A stretch of 64,000 bases of DNA from Vreelandella massiliensis (GCF_900155385.1 NZ_LT699745.1:1519561-1583560), one strand, 5' to 3'. Positions 32,088 through 42,013 are shown, counted from the stretch's first letter. Notes: a model not told the origin generated them from the letters alone. Translations and numbers: made by a program.

Positions 32088-33608
32088 ATGTGCGGTATAG
32101 TGGGCCTTCTGGCCAAGCAGACGGTGAATCAGGCGATTTATGATGCCTTGACCGTACTACAGCATCGGGGCCAGGACGCTGCCGGGATGATGACCTGGAG
32201 CGAAGGACGCTTTTTACTGCGCAAGAGCAATGGGCTGGTGCGCGATGTTTTTCACACCCGCCACATGGCGCGCCTGAAGGGGAATCTGGGCATTGGTCAC
32301 GTGCGCTACCCAACGGCCGGTTCGTCGAGCGAGGCGGAGTCGCAGCCGTTTTACGTCAATTCGCCTTACGGTATCGCGCTGGCGCACAACGGTAACCTGA
32401 CCAACTCCGATCAGCTCAAGCAAGAGCTTTTCTCTACCGATCTGCGCCACATCAACACCAGCTCCGACTCCGAAGTGCTGCTCAATGTGTTCGCCCATGA
32501 ATTGGGTAAACAAGGGCTGCACTTAGGCGCTGAAGACGTGTTTGATGCGGTGCGTCGGGTGCATCGTCGCTGCAAAGGCGGCTACGCCTCGGTGGCAATC
32601 ATCAACGGTCTGGGGATGGTGGCTTTCCGTGACCCGCACGGTATTCGCCCGGTGGTGTTTGGTACCCGCGAGTTTGAAGGCCAGCAAGAAGTGATGATCG
32701 CCTCCGAATCCGTTGCCCTGGACGTGGGCGGGTTTGAATTAGTGCGCGATATCTCCCCCGGCGAGGCGATATTTGTCGATATGCAGGGCAATATTCATAC
32801 GCAGGTGTGCGCGGATCGTCCGCAGCTGCGCTCGTGTATTTTTGAGCATGTCTATCTCGCGCGCCCGGACTCGATTCTTGACGGCGCCTACGTCTACGGT
32901 ACGCGCATGCAGATGGGGCGCAAACTCGGGGATCGCATCCTCAACGAGTGGCCCGAGCACGATATCGACGTGGTCATTCCGATTCCCGATACCTCGCGCA
33001 CCTCGGCGCTGGAGATGGCGCAGCATCTTGGCGTGACCTATCGCGAAGGCTTTATGAAAAACCGCTATATCGGCCGCACCTTTATCATGCCGGGCCAGAC
33101 GCAGCGCAAGAAGTCCGTACGGCAAAAGCTCAATGCCATCGATATCGAGTTTAAGGATAAAAACGTCCTGCTAGTCGATGACTCAATCGTGCGCGGCACG
33201 ACCTGTAAGCAGATTATTCAGATGGCCCGCGACGCCGGCGCGCGCAATGTCTATTTTGCTTCCGCCGCGCCGCCGGTGCGCTACCCCAACGTATACGGCA
33301 TCGATATGCCCGCGGCCTCGGAGCTTATCGCCCATGGGCGCAGCGAAGCCGAAGTGGGTGAGTTGATTGGCGCTGACCGGATTTTCTATCAAGACTTGGA
33401 CGATCTCAAAGCCGCTTGCCGCGATGTGAACCCTGAGTTTGATGGCTTCGACTGCTCGGTCTTCGATGGCAATTACGTCACCGACGATATTGATGACGCG
33501 TATCTTCAAGCCCTTGAAGCAAGCCGCAGTGATAGTGCCAAGGATCATAGCGCTGGCGACCATGCGCTAGTGGATATGCACAACCAGGACGACGACCTCG
33601 ACGATTGA
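32088..33608 (+). CDS. purF: Amidophosphoribosyltransferase
   Basis: A 506-residue enzyme that starts purine synthesis by forming phosphoribosylamine from PRPP and glutamine. The N-terminal nucleophile cysteine is residue 2 ([10 protein letters not shown]). The glutaminase core includes [19 protein letters not shown]. The PRPP loop is [17 protein letters not shown]. About 30 acidic residues extend past the usual end ([20 protein letters not shown]), a halophile-like feature. Confidence 0.97.
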   Translation: MCGIVGLLAKQTVNQAIYDALTVLQHRGQDAAGMMTWSEGRFLLRKSNGLVRDVFHTRHMARLKGNLGIGHVRYPTAGSSSEAESQPFYVNSPYGIALAHNGNLTNSDQLKQELFSTDLRHINTSSDSEVLLNVFAHELGKQGLHLGAEDVFDAVRRVHRRCKGGYASVAIINGLGMVAFRDPHGIRPVVFGTREFEGQQEVMIASESVALDVGGFELVRDISPGEAIFVDMQGNIHTQVCADRPQLRSCIFEHVYLARPDSILDGAYVYGTRMQMGRKLGDRILNEWPEHDIDVVIPIPDTSRTSALEMAQHLGVTYREGFMKNRYIGRTFIMPGQTQRKKSVRQKLNAIDIEFKDKNVLLVDDSIVRGTTCKQIIQMARDAGARNVYFASAAPPVRYPNVYGIDMPAASELIAHGRSEAEVGELIGADRIFYQDLDDLKAACRDVNPEFDGFDCSVFDGNYVTDDIDDAYLQALEASRSDSAKDHSAGDHALVDMHNQDDDLDD

Positions 33609-33659
33609 TGGTAACGGCGGGTTTTATGCGCCGTCTTTATCGTGAGAAGGAGACATAAC

Positions 33660-34859
33660 ATGCAAGACGATACGGTAGAGCCGTCGTGGTCATTAGAGAC
33701 CCTGGCCATTCGCGCCGGGCACGATCGTACCGCTGAGCAGGAGCACGCCGAGCCGATTTTTCCCACGTCAAGCTTTGTGTATGCCAGCGCCGCGGAAGCC
33801 GCGCGTAAGTTTGGCGGGGAGGAGCCGGGCAACGTCTACTCGCGCTTTACCAACCCAACGGTAAGAACGTTTGAAAAGCGTCTTGCCGCGCTGGAAGGCG
33901 GGGAGCGCTGTGTCGCGACCAGCTCCGGCATGTCCGCGATTTTGGCTACAGCACTGGCGCTTTTGCAGGCCGGTGATGAGATTGTCGCGTCACGCTCGCT
34001 GTTTGGCTCCACCGTCAGCTTGTTCGATAAGTATTTGGGTAAGCTCGGGATTATCACCCGCTATGTGGAGCTTTCCGACCTAAAGGCGTGGGAAGCCGCG
34101 ATGACCCCGGCAACCAAACTGCTGTTTGCCGAAACCCCGTCGAACCCGCTGGCGGAAGTGGCCGATATTGCCGCCCTTGCCGAGTTGGCCAAGCGCCACG
34201 ATGCCCTCTTGGCGATTGATAACTGCTTTTTAACCCCGGCGCTACAGCAGCCGTTGGCGCTGGGGGCGGATTTGATCATTCACTCGGCGACCAAATACCT
34301 GGATGGCCAAGGGCGCGCCGTGGGCGGTGCGGTGGTGGGCAGCCATCAGCTGTTAGAGGAGGTGTTCGGCGTGGTGCGCACCTGCGGGCCGTGTCTTAGC
34401 CCGTTTAACGCCTGGGTGTTTACCAAGGGGCTGGAAACCCTATCGCTGCGGATGAAAGCGCATTGCGAGAACGCACAACGGTTGGCGCAGTGGCTAACGG
34501 ATCATCCCGGCGTTGAGCGGGTATTCTATAGCGGTTTAGAGAGCCACCCTCAGCATGCGCTTGCCAAGCAGCAGCAAAAAGGCTTTGGCGCGGTGCTGGG
34601 CTTTGAAGTCAAAGGTGGGCAAAAGGCCGCTTGGCAAGTGATCGATGCCACGCAAATGGTGTCGATCACCGGCAATTTGGGCGATGTCAAAACCACCATC
34701 ACGCATCCGGCGACGACTACCCATGGTCGCCTTTCCGAGGCGCAAAAATCAGCCGCCGGCATAACGCCAGGGCTGATTCGCGTGGCGGTGGGGCTCGAGA
34801 GTCAGGAGGATATTCAGCGCGATTTAGCCCGAGGGCTAGACCGATTAATGCCTCAATAG
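33660..34859 (+). CDS. metZ: O-succinylhomoserine sulfhydrylase
   Basis: A 399-residue PLP enzyme of the Cys/Met gamma-family that makes homocysteine directly from O-succinylhomoserine and sulfide. The PLP lysine lies in HSATKYLDGQGRAVGG. YSRFTNPTVRTFEKRLAALEG is substituted by segments ending in EGGERCVATSSGMSAILAT. The purF-metZ order is the pseudomonad one and favours metZ over metB. GAAGGAGACATAAC precedes the ATG. A strong terminator follows. Confidence 0.93.
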   Translation: MQDDTVEPSWSLETLAIRAGHDRTAEQEHAEPIFPTSSFVYASAAEAARKFGGEEPGNVYSRFTNPTVRTFEKRLAALEGGERCVATSSGMSAILATALALLQAGDEIVASRSLFGSTVSLFDKYLGKLGIITRYVELSDLKAWEAAMTPATKLLFAETPSNPLAEVADIAALAELAKRHDALLAIDNCFLTPALQQPLALGADLIIHSATKYLDGQGRAVGGAVVGSHQLLEEVFGVVRTCGPCLSPFNAWVFTKGLETLSLRMKAHCENAQRLAQWLTDHPGVERVFYSGLESHPQHALAKQQQKGFGAVLGFEVKGGQKAAWQVIDATQMVSITGNLGDVKTTITHPATTTHGRLSEAQKSAAGITPGLIRVAVGLESQEDIQRDLARGLDRLMPQ

Positions 34860-34869
34860 TGGCTTACGT

Positions 34870-34902
34870 AAACCGGGACTCAGCGCCCGGTTTATTTTTT
34901 TC
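34870..34902 (+). terminator. Rho-independent terminator after metZ
   Basis: AAACCGGG pairs with CCCGGTTT over an 8-base loop, followed by a run of seven Ts. Confidence 0.93.
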
Positions 34903-35037
34903 ATGCCTTCGCCGAGTGAGCAACGGTTTTTACGAACGGTGTGTTCTGCTTTTTTCAGCGGTTTTTGGTTTTCGTGGCGGGTATCATCGGCTTCAATTAT
35001 TAAAGAGCGCAAGTTACTGGAGAAAGGGTCAACACAC

Positions 35038-35607
35038 ATGTGGCGCAATACACGTAGCGGGTGGGGCATTGTCAGCATCATTTTGCACTGGTTGAGTGCC
35101 ATCGCCATTGTCGGGCTTTTTATCCTCGGCTGGTGGATGACCGAGCTGGACTACTACGACCCTTGGTATAACCAAGCGCCTTGGATTCACCGCTCCGTGG
35201 GCGTGTTACTGCTTTTGTTAACCGTTTTGCGTCTTGTGTGGCGTTTCATACAGCCCACGCCCCACGACGAGGGGGGCCGCCTGGAAGCCCTTGCCGCCCA
35301 CGCTGGCCACATCGCCCTTTACGTGCTGTTGTTAACCGTGATGGTCAGCGGTTACCTGATCTCGACCGCGAAAGGCAGCGGCATTGATGTCTTTGGCTGG
35401 TTTGAAGTGCCAGCGCTTTTGCACGGCTTACCCAACCAAGCGAGCATCGCGGGGAGTGTCCACTGGTACAGCGCGCTGGCGCTGGTCGTGCTTGCCGCCG
35501 GTCACGCGCTCGCTGCCTTTAAACACCATTTTATTGATCACCATAACACCTTGGTGCGAATGCTTACCCCAAGGTATAGCCGCCAAGTTGATGACACATC
35601 ACACTAA
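35038..35607 (+). CDS. Cytochrome b561
   Basis: A 189-residue, four-helix inner-membrane b-type cytochrome of the YodB/CybB type. Candidate haem ligands are in SIILHWLSAIAIVG, PWIHRSVGVLLLL, HAGHIALYVLLL and SVHWYSALALVVLAAGHALAA. The YceI-like periplasmic protein directly downstream is the classic partner, so the pair may work together in isoprenoid or quinone handling or redox. Start at MWRNTRSGWG after GGAGAAAGG. The frame continues upstream through the metZ terminator, which rules out an earlier start. The last codons lie in a 24-bp tandem duplication. Confidence 0.9.
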   Translation: MWRNTRSGWGIVSIILHWLSAIAIVGLFILGWWMTELDYYDPWYNQAPWIHRSVGVLLLLLTVLRLVWRFIQPTPHDEGGRLEALAAHAGHIALYVLLLTVMVSGYLISTAKGSGIDVFGWFEVPALLHGLPNQASIAGSVHWYSALALVVLAAGHALAAFKHHFIDHHNTLVRMLTPRYSRQVDDTSH

Positions 35608-35628
35608 CAAGTTGATGACACATCACAC
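35584..35628. repeat. Tandem duplication spanning the b561 stop codon
   Basis: A 21-mer beginning CAAGTTGATGACACATCA occurs at 35584-35604 and again at 35608-35628, separated only by the TAA stop, a 24-base period. The duplication gives the protein's terminal QVDDTSH and places a second copy in the leader of the YceI gene. Confidence 0.9.
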
Positions 35629-35660
35629 GAAGGCGTTATTCCACCCGAAGGAGACAAACG

Positions 35661-36245
35661 ATGTTAAAGAAAACCGCCGTTGCCACTGCTATCGCCGCTG
35701 CTAGTTTAGTGCCACTAAGCCAAGCGCAAGCGGATACTTATGTGATTGATACCGAAGGCCAGCACGCCTTTGTGCAGTTTAAAATTAGTCACCTGGGTTT
35801 CTCTTACATTCTGGGGAACTTTGAGGAGTTTTCGGGTGAGTTCACTTACGATCCTGAGAACTTGGAAGACGCTTCTGTTGAGATGGAAGTCCAGATTGAC
35901 AGCCTTAACTCCAACCATGCCGAGCGTGATCGCCATATTTTGAGCGATGATTTCTTAAACGCCGGTGAGTACCCCACCGCGTCCTTCACCTCCACGGGCT
36001 TTGAGCTAACGGGCGATAACGAAGGCATCGTGACCGGCGACTTAACGCTGCACGGCGAAACCCAGGAAATTGAAATGCCTGTCTCGCTTGTGGGCGAAGG
36101 CAGTGACCCCTGGGGCAACTATCGTGCCGGTTTTGAAGGTAGCACCACGCTTAAGCTATCTGAATTCGGCATGGATATGAGCGCCTTCCCTGAAGTCATG
36201 CACGAGCTTGAGCTGTATGTGACATTTGAGGGTATTCGCCAGTAA
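35661..36245 (+). CDS. YceI family periplasmic lipid-binding protein
   Basis: A 194-residue protein with a signal peptide (cleavage after SQAQA, about residue 25) and a lipocalin-like beta-barrel. Family marks are TYVIDTEGQHAFVQFKISHL, DDFLNAGEYPTASFTSTGF and LTLHGETQEIEMPVSL. YceI homologues bind polyisoprenoids in a hydrophobic tunnel. It forms an operon with the cytochrome b561 gene and ends in a strong terminator. GAAGGAGACAAACG precedes the ATG. Confidence 0.93.
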   Translation: MLKKTAVATAIAAASLVPLSQAQADTYVIDTEGQHAFVQFKISHLGFSYILGNFEEFSGEFTYDPENLEDASVEMEVQIDSLNSNHAERDRHILSDDFLNAGEYPTASFTSTGFELTGDNEGIVTGDLTLHGETQEIEMPVSLVGEGSDPWGNYRAGFEGSTTLKLSEFGMDMSAFPEVMHELELYVTFEGIRQ

Positions 36246-36263
36246 GCGGTAAACTCAGCGCAG

Positions 36264-36297
36264 CGCCACCACTCTGAAAAAGGGTGGTGGCGTTTTT
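36264..36297 (+). terminator. Rho-independent terminator after yceI-like gene
   Basis: CGCCACCACTC pairs with GGGTGGTGGCG (one T-G pair) and is followed by five Ts. Confidence 0.93.
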
Positions 36298-36331
36298 GCG
36301 TTTTATCGATGTGACATAGGAGTGGGATAAG

Positions 36332-37684
36332 GTGGTCGCTATAGAGAAACCGCAGGGGTTGGGCAGAACGCTTTGGCAACAAACATGGCCCATGGCGATT
36401 GGGGTATTAGCCTTACTGGGGTTTCAGCTGGTAGACAGCGCCTTTATCGCCCGCTTAGGCACGACGCCGCTTGCCGCCCAATCGTTTACCTTTCCGCTGT
36501 CGTTTTTCATTATCGGTATTCAAGTGGGGATCGGCATCGCCATCGCGGCGTTGATTTCGCGGGCGATAGGGGCAGGCGAGGATGCACGGGCAAAACGCCT
36601 GGGCAGCTTGGTACTCATGGCCGGTGGCGGGGTTATTGGGCTGTTAGCCATCAGCCTCTGGGGGCTGCAAGTGCCTATTTTCAAGCTGTTGGGCGCGGAT
36701 CAAACCACGCTTGAGCACATCCGCCCTTACTGGGCGCCGCAACTGGTCGCGGCGTGGCTTGGCGCGGTCTTGTATTTTCTTTACAGCCTCTTTCGCGCCC
36801 ACGGCGATACCAAGCTACCGGGCAAGATGATGGTGTTAAGTAGCCTGGTGAACCTGGCGCTTGATCCGCTACTGATCTTTGGGGTTGGCCCGTGGGAGGG
36901 CTTGGGGCTGCCGGGAGCGGCCTGGGCGACCATAGCCGCATTTACAACTGGCTTGGTGATTACATGGAGTAAGCTTGCCAAGCAACGCTGGCTGTCACTG
37001 GAAGGGCTGAAAGAGGAGGCGCTGTTCTCTTACAAGCCCTTTGCGGGAATCGCCGGCCCGGCGATGATGAGCCAGCTGATGCCACCGCTTGCGGCGATGT
37101 TGGCGATCTCCATCGTCGCGCCGTTGGGGGATACCTATGTGGCGGCGTGGGGCTTGGCGAGCCGTTTAGAGACTCTCTCGCTAATGGTCATTTTAGCCAT
37201 GACGATGTCACTCCCGCCGTGGCTTGGGCGCTGCTATGGTGCCGGCGATTGGGGGCAAATTCACCGCCTGCTGCGGCTGGCGCTGAAAGTCGCGGTCCTG
37301 TGGCAGTTGAGCCTGGGACTATTGATGGCACTCGGTGCCCCTTGGGTCGCGCTGGCGCTTGCCGGCCAGCCGGAAGTCCGCGAAGCGCTGGCACTGTTGA
37401 TTCGCTTTCTGCTGCCAAGCTACGCCGCGCTCGGCGTTTGCATGTTGGTCGTCTCGGCCGGCAATGCGCTGGGGTGGCCGCTACGGGCAATGCTGCTATC
37501 AGGGGCACGGCTTTTTATCTGCTATCTGCCCTGCTTATGGGTGGGGGCGCAGCTAGGGGGCTGGCTGGGGTTAGCATCCGGCGCGGCCATCGGTAATCTG
37601 CTGGCCGGATTGACCGCCTGGCGAGTGCTTAAACGGATACTTTCCCGCCCACATCGGCAGGCGGGAGTCGCAAAGCCGGTTTAA
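36332..37684 (+). CDS. MATE-family efflux transporter
   Basis: A 450-residue protein with twelve membrane segments and the two-fold MATE repeat. The first half has LVDSAFIARLGTTPLAAQSF and the second AWGLASRLETLSLMVILAMT. MATE pumps export cations, drugs or metabolites against Na+ or H+. The DinF/NorM subtype cannot be decided. The start is GTG with AGGAG 9 bases upstream. Its stop overlaps the convergent NCS2 stop by 4 bases. Confidence 0.9.
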   Translation: MVAIEKPQGLGRTLWQQTWPMAIGVLALLGFQLVDSAFIARLGTTPLAAQSFTFPLSFFIIGIQVGIGIAIAALISRAIGAGEDARAKRLGSLVLMAGGGVIGLLAISLWGLQVPIFKLLGADQTTLEHIRPYWAPQLVAAWLGAVLYFLYSLFRAHGDTKLPGKMMVLSSLVNLALDPLLIFGVGPWEGLGLPGAAWATIAAFTTGLVITWSKLAKQRWLSLEGLKEEALFSYKPFAGIAGPAMMSQLMPPLAAMLAISIVAPLGDTYVAAWGLASRLETLSLMVILAMTMSLPPWLGRCYGAGDWGQIHRLLRLALKVAVLWQLSLGLLMALGAPWVALALAGQPEVREALALLIRFLLPSYAALGVCMLVVSAGNALGWPLRAMLLSGARLFICYLPCLWVGAQLGGWLGLASGAAIGNLLAGLTAWRVLKRILSRPHRQAGVAKPV

Positions 37685-39165
37685 TGCAGCTCGTTGCGCT
37701 GCTGAAAGGCGAAGTAGGCAAATAAAACCGCCATGGCCAGATAGCCCATGACGAAATCCGGCGCGGCGTTGAGGGCTAATTTCGGCGCGTGCATCAGCCC
37801 AAGCCATGAGAACCCAGCCGCAATCGCGGCAAAAATGGCGGCGCGCCGGAACTGGTGGTCGATGACGGAAACGGTCATTGCGCCAAGGAAAATCGCCATG
37901 AACATGGCGCCCTGGCCCATGATCACAATCGCATTGGAGATATCGCTGACCACCTCTTCGGCACCCCGGTTAAAGCGGGTCATCACATAGTTAGCGAAGT
38001 AGGGCAGCATCGCCAGCGCCACTGCCGGATAGTAACGGGTATCGTTAGATTGAAACGCCGTGGCGATCATGGAAATACCCACGAAGACCAAAATCGGCGC
38101 TACCACGGAGACCGGAATGATCGCTGCCAGCGCCGCGATCAAGCCGAACATGGTGGCAATGGCGTATACCGCGCCGTTTAAAAGGCTATAGCCGCGTCCG
38201 GCGCCCATCCACTTGGCACCGACGGTGGCGATGTAAACCGTGGTAGGGAAGATGCCACCGAACAGGGCGCCGATCATGGTGCCGGCGCCATCCACCGCTT
38301 GGCACTCGCGCACATCGTATTTGTCACCCGCCGCTTCCATTGCCTCGACGTTGTTCATGGTTTCGATCGCGTTATACAGCGTGATCGGCAGCACCACGGT
38401 AAGCACCGCCAGCATGCCGGTAAAGAGCAGCCCCATGCCCTCAAACCAGGCGAGGTTGGGCAGTAAGGGGTAGAAGCCCAGATGTTGGAAGGCGTCGCTG
38501 AAGCGGGCGCTGTCGGCATCGCCAATCAGGTAGGCCATCAGGGTGCCGATGATAATGGCGAAAAGCGAAGTGGGTAAGCGAAAGGGCATGCTCACGCGGG
38601 CAATTAAGCCAACGATAATAATGGCGAGCACCACAAGGCCAATAATGGGCATTTCCAAGGTTTTAAACAGCATCTCCCCGGCGATAAAGGTAAGGGCCAC
38701 TCCGGCGACGGCGCCGAGCATCGCCGCCCGAGGCAGGTGATACTGCACCCAACGACCAATCACGCTAATAGCCGCTTCGATGGCACCGCTGATAAAACAT
38801 GCCGCGACGGCGATTTTCCACGCAAGCTCAGCATCACCCGTTAGTTGTTTGGCGGGCAGCAGTACCCCAAAGAGGAACACGAACATCACAGGCGTCGAAA
38901 TGCCGTAGGAGAGCGCGGTGACATCGGTGCGCTGCTCTCGACGGGCCAGGCGCGCCGCGCTAAAGGCGTAGTAGAAGTTGCCCACCATGACGGCCACGGC
39001 GGCGCCGGGCAGCACTTGGCCGTATACAATGGACGCGGGAAATCCCATGCCAAGCATGGTGATGGCGATAATGACGAAGTTGGCGATATTGTTCTGGAAC
39101 AGAGCAAAGAACGCATCGGTGTCTTCTTTTTTATACCACGGGTAGGATAGGCCGGCGGTTGCCAT
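37681..39165 (-). CDS. NCS2-family nucleobase permease
   Basis: A 494-residue inner-membrane transporter of the nucleobase-cation symporter-2/AzgA type, about fourteen segments. Diagnostic stretches are LYNAIETMNNVEAMEAAGDKY (substrate and ion region) and GALFGGIFPTTVYIATVGAKWMGA without the exact bacterial UraA motif. Likely substrates are purines or related bases. The exact one is open. GCAAGAGGCACGTC precedes the ATG. It lies downstream of phhC with a terminator between. Confidence 0.83.
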   Translation of the reverse strand: MATAGLSYPWYKKEDTDAFFALFQNNIANFVIIAITMLGMGFPASIVYGQVLPGAAVAVMVGNFYYAFSAARLARREQRTDVTALSYGISTPVMFVFLFGVLLPAKQLTGDAELAWKIAVAACFISGAIEAAISVIGRWVQYHLPRAAMLGAVAGVALTFIAGEMLFKTLEMPIIGLVVLAIIIVGLIARVSMPFRLPTSLFAIIIGTLMAYLIGDADSARFSDAFQHLGFYPLLPNLAWFEGMGLLFTGMLAVLTVVLPITLYNAIETMNNVEAMEAAGDKYDVRECQAVDGAGTMIGALFGGIFPTTVYIATVGAKWMGAGRGYSLLNGAVYAIATMFGLIAALAAIIPVSVVAPILVFVGISMIATAFQSNDTRYYPAVALAMLPYFANYVMTRFNRGAEEVVSDISNAIVIMGQGAMFMAIFLGAMTVSVIDHQFRRAAIFAAIAAGFSWLGLMHAPKLALNAAPDFVMGYLAMAVLFAYFAFQQRNELH

Positions 39166-39203
39166 GACGTGCCTCTTGCAGCGGGCTTAAGAATTGGCGA
39201 TGG

Positions 39204-39234
39204 AAAAAAAACGCCCAGGCGCTGCCTGGACGTT
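39204..39234 (-). terminator. Rho-independent terminator after phhC
   Basis: Read on the minus strand, ACGTCCAGGC pairs with GCCTGGGCGT (one mismatch) and leads into a T-run of at least seven. Confidence 0.88.
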
Positions 39235-39259
39235 TAAGGGTTTCGAGACGGTGGGCGCG

Positions 39260-40456
39260 TTATGCTTTACCGTTTACGGTGGCGATGGCTTTGGCCAAGT
39301 AGGGTAGGTTCTCGTGGGAGAAGCCTGCCACGTTGGCACGGCCAGAGCGCACCATATAAATACCGAACTCATCGCGCAGGCGGTCCACTTGCTCCGGCGT
39401 TAAACCGGTGTAAGAGAACATGCCGCGCTGTTCGGCCACACAGGCGTATTTTTCAGCGAGTCCGTAAGGCTTCAGTGCTTCAACAAAATCGCGGCGCAGG
39501 GTGTTAATACGGTCGCGCATTTCGGTGAGTTCTTCGCGCCAAATGGCGGTGAGCTCGTCGTCATGGAGAATCTCGCTGACAATCGAGCCGCCATGCGCTG
39601 GTGGGTTGGAGTAGTTCTCGCGCGCCACGATGGCGATTTGCGAGCGAACATTCTCCATCTGCTCGCTGTCTTTCGCCACCATGATCAAGCAGCCGGTGCG
39701 CTCGCAGTAAATGCCAAAGTTCTTGGAGCAGGAGCTGGTAATAATAACTTCATCCAGCGCTTCGGCCATCAGGCGCACGCCATAGGCGTCTTCATCCAAG
39801 CCTTCGCCGAAACCCTGGTAAGCGAAGTCAATCAGCGGTAGCAAGTTGCGCTCGCGTACCACGTCAAGCACGAGTTGCCACTGCTCTTGGGAGAGATCAA
39901 AGCCTGTCGGGTTGTGGCAGCAAGCGTGGAGAACCACCACATCGCCTTCCGGGATCTGCTTTAGTGCCGCCAACATGCCGTCAAAATCCAGGCGGTTTTC
40001 GGCGTCGACATAAGGGTACTTATGCAACGCGATACCGGCGGCGGTAAAAATGCCCAGGTGGTTGGGCCATGTCGGGTCGGATACCCAGATACCCTTATCC
40101 GGTAGTTGCGTCGCGATAAAGTCCGCCGCTAGACGCAGAGCACCAGTGCCGCCCGGGGACTGCGTGGCGCTGGCGCGATTGGCTTCAAGCACCGGCGAGT
40201 TTTCCCCTAGCACCATGGGGAGTATCACCTCGCCATAGGAAGGAGCGCCGTGCGAGCCAATATAGGTTTTGGTGGTTTCGTTCTTGAGCAGGCGAGCCTC
40301 GGCTTCCTTGACGGCGCGCATGACCGGTGTGTTGCCTTCGGCGTCCTTATAAACCCCGACACCTAGGTCGACTTTCTGCGGGTTGGTATCTTTCTTGAAG
40401 GCTTCAATCAGCCCGAGGATGGCATCCCCGGGGACTCGCTCGATATGCTCGAACAT
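39260..40456 (-). CDS. phhC: Aromatic amino acid aminotransferase
   Basis: A 398-residue class I PLP aminotransferase. It begins MFEHIERVPGDAILGLIEAF. The PLP lysine is Lys245 in SSCSKNFGIYCER, and the Asn-Pro and Asp motifs are HNPTGFDLS and LIDFAYQGFG. It would transaminate phenylalanine, tyrosine or aspartate with 2-oxoglutarate. I prefer the aromatic role because the gene starts on the base after the phhB stop, as in the Pseudomonas phhABC operon. phhA is not in this window. TyrB or AspC is the alternative name. Confidence 0.85.
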   Translation of the reverse strand: MFEHIERVPGDAILGLIEAFKKDTNPQKVDLGVGVYKDAEGNTPVMRAVKEAEARLLKNETTKTYIGSHGAPSYGEVILPMVLGENSPVLEANRASATQSPGGTGALRLAADFIATQLPDKGIWVSDPTWPNHLGIFTAAGIALHKYPYVDAENRLDFDGMLAALKQIPEGDVVVLHACCHNPTGFDLSQEQWQLVLDVVRERNLLPLIDFAYQGFGEGLDEDAYGVRLMAEALDEVIITSSCSKNFGIYCERTGCLIMVAKDSEQMENVRSQIAIVARENYSNPPAHGGSIVSEILHDDELTAIWREELTEMRDRINTLRRDFVEALKPYGLAEKYACVAEQRGMFSYTGLTPEQVDRLRDEFGIYMVRSGRANVAGFSHENLPYLAKAIATVNGKA

Positions 40457-40795
40457 TTATTCGGCTACCTCGTCAGTTCTGGCGGCTAAAATGAAGTCAT
40501 TCTGATGCAGGCCGCCGATTTCATGTGACCACCATGTCACGGTGGCTTTTCCGTATTCGGTGGTGATCATGGGGTGATGACCTGCCTCTTCGGCGATGTC
40601 GCCAACGCGCTGAGTGAATGCCAAGGCGCCGACAAAATCGTCAAAGTCATAACTTCGCGTGAGCTTCATAATGCCATCGCGGTCGGTAATCTTCCACTGT
40701 GGCAGCGCCTTCAGCGCATCGTCAGCCTCTTTTTCAGTCATTGGCGTAGCATTGCCGCTACAAGGTTCACACGTCTGTTGGGCTAGATTGCTCAT
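40457..40795 (-). CDS. phhB: Pterin-4a-carbinolamine dehydratase
   Basis: A 112-residue enzyme that regenerates the tetrahydrobiopterin-type cofactor of phenylalanine hydroxylase. The active-site set is AGHHPMITTEYGKATVTWWSH-like (His-His-Pro plus a later His). GGAGGCAAT precedes the chosen ATG (MSNLAQQTCEPC). The frame is open upstream. It forms an operon with phhC. A hydroxylase gene is absent here, so it may serve one elsewhere. Confidence 0.9.
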   Translation of the reverse strand: MSNLAQQTCEPCSGNATPMTEKEADDALKALPQWKITDRDGIMKLTRSYDFDDFVGALAFTQRVGDIAEEAGHHPMITTEYGKATVTWWSHEIGGLHQNDFILAARTDEVAE

Positions 40796-41000
40796 ATTGC
40801 CTCCATGGGTTGTGGCGATTGCCTGACTGTCTTCACTCCTCAGGGTAGGAGGCTGATGCGCAGATGCCAAATCGGATATGCCCAGAGCGTTTTATATTCT
40901 TTTTTGTGCTTTTAATCTTATTATTTATTCCTTTTTGATCTTTTTTAGATTCGCTAACGTAGTGCCTGATGGAAATCGTTTATCCCACGCGAGGTGTCAT

Positions 41001-41834
41001 TTGGCTCTTTTTGATTCAACTTCCTATCAAGCCCCAGGCATCGTGAGCTTGATGGGCGCGGGTCCCGGCGACCCTGAGCTATTGACGCTGAAGGCGTACC
41101 GCCGCCTGCAGTCCGCCGATATCGTGCTGTATGATCGCCTAGTGAGCCAAGAAGTGCTGGATATGATTCCCGAACGAACGCGTCGGTTCTATGTGGGTAA
41201 GGCACGTTCGCACCATAGTGTCGCCCAGGGGAGTATCAACCAAGCGCTGGTGGATTGGGCCAAAGCCGGCAATACGGTGGTGCGCTTAAAGGGAGGCGAT
41301 CCTTTTATCTTTGGCCGTGGCGGCGAGGAGTTGGAAGCCCTCGTAGCAGAGCAGATCCCCGTGGAAGTTATTCCAGGGATCACCGCTGCCTCGGGCTGCG
41401 CGGCCTACGCCGGGATTCCGCTAACGCACCGCGATCACGCCCAATCCGTGCGCTTTGTCACCGGGCATTTAAAAAGCGGCCGCTGCGACCTTGACTGGCA
41501 ATCCCTTGCGCGGCCCGGGCAAACGCTGGTGTTCTACATGAGCCTCGGGAGCCTAAGTGAAATCAGCCAGCAGTTGATGGCGCATGGCTTGTCGAAAAAT
41601 ACGCCGTTGGCGCTGGTGTCGCATGGCACTACCCGCGAGCAGCAGGTGGATATTGGCTCGCTGGGAGCCCTCCCTGAGCGTTTTTTAGCCGGGGAAATCG
41701 TCTCACCCGCGCTATTGATCGTGGGTGATGTGGTAACGCTTCACGCGACGTTGGCATGGTTTGACGCGCCAAGGGGAGAGGCGAGCGGTTTTTTTAACCA
41801 AAGCCATCCGCCGCTTTTGCAATGTGTCAATTAA
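41001..41834 (+). CDS. cobA: Uroporphyrinogen-III C-methyltransferase
   Basis: A 277-residue SAM-dependent enzyme that makes precorrin-2 for sirohaem or cobalamin. Family marks are VSLMGAGPGDPELLTLKA, VVRLKGGDPFIFGRGGEE and PGITAASGCAAYAGIPLTHR. I propose the TTG at 41001 with GAGG 6 bases upstream, giving MALFDSTSYQAPG. A GTG at 40962 and a far upstream frame have less support, because the residues there look like AT-rich intergenic sequence. It is a stand-alone SUMT without the CysG N-terminal oxidase domain. Confidence 0.9.
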   Translation: MALFDSTSYQAPGIVSLMGAGPGDPELLTLKAYRRLQSADIVLYDRLVSQEVLDMIPERTRRFYVGKARSHHSVAQGSINQALVDWAKAGNTVVRLKGGDPFIFGRGGEELEALVAEQIPVEVIPGITAASGCAAYAGIPLTHRDHAQSVRFVTGHLKSGRCDLDWQSLARPGQTLVFYMSLGSLSEISQQLMAHGLSKNTPLALVSHGTTREQQVDIGSLGALPERFLAGEIVSPALLIVGDVVTLHATLAWFDAPRGEASGFFNQSHPPLLQCVN

Positions 41835-42013
41835 TTACCTCAATGGCAGCAATAAGTGCAACGAAACGTAAGACGTTTTAACGCTTTGTGGAAAAGCGCG
41901 ACTGGCCAGATATGTATGGCTGTGTATGCTGTACTAGGTGAGATATTTAAATCGTCATGCATACACTCGTTCGCTGCCGTTTGTGGTAGCGCTTGCCAAA
42001 GAGGGACGCACCA

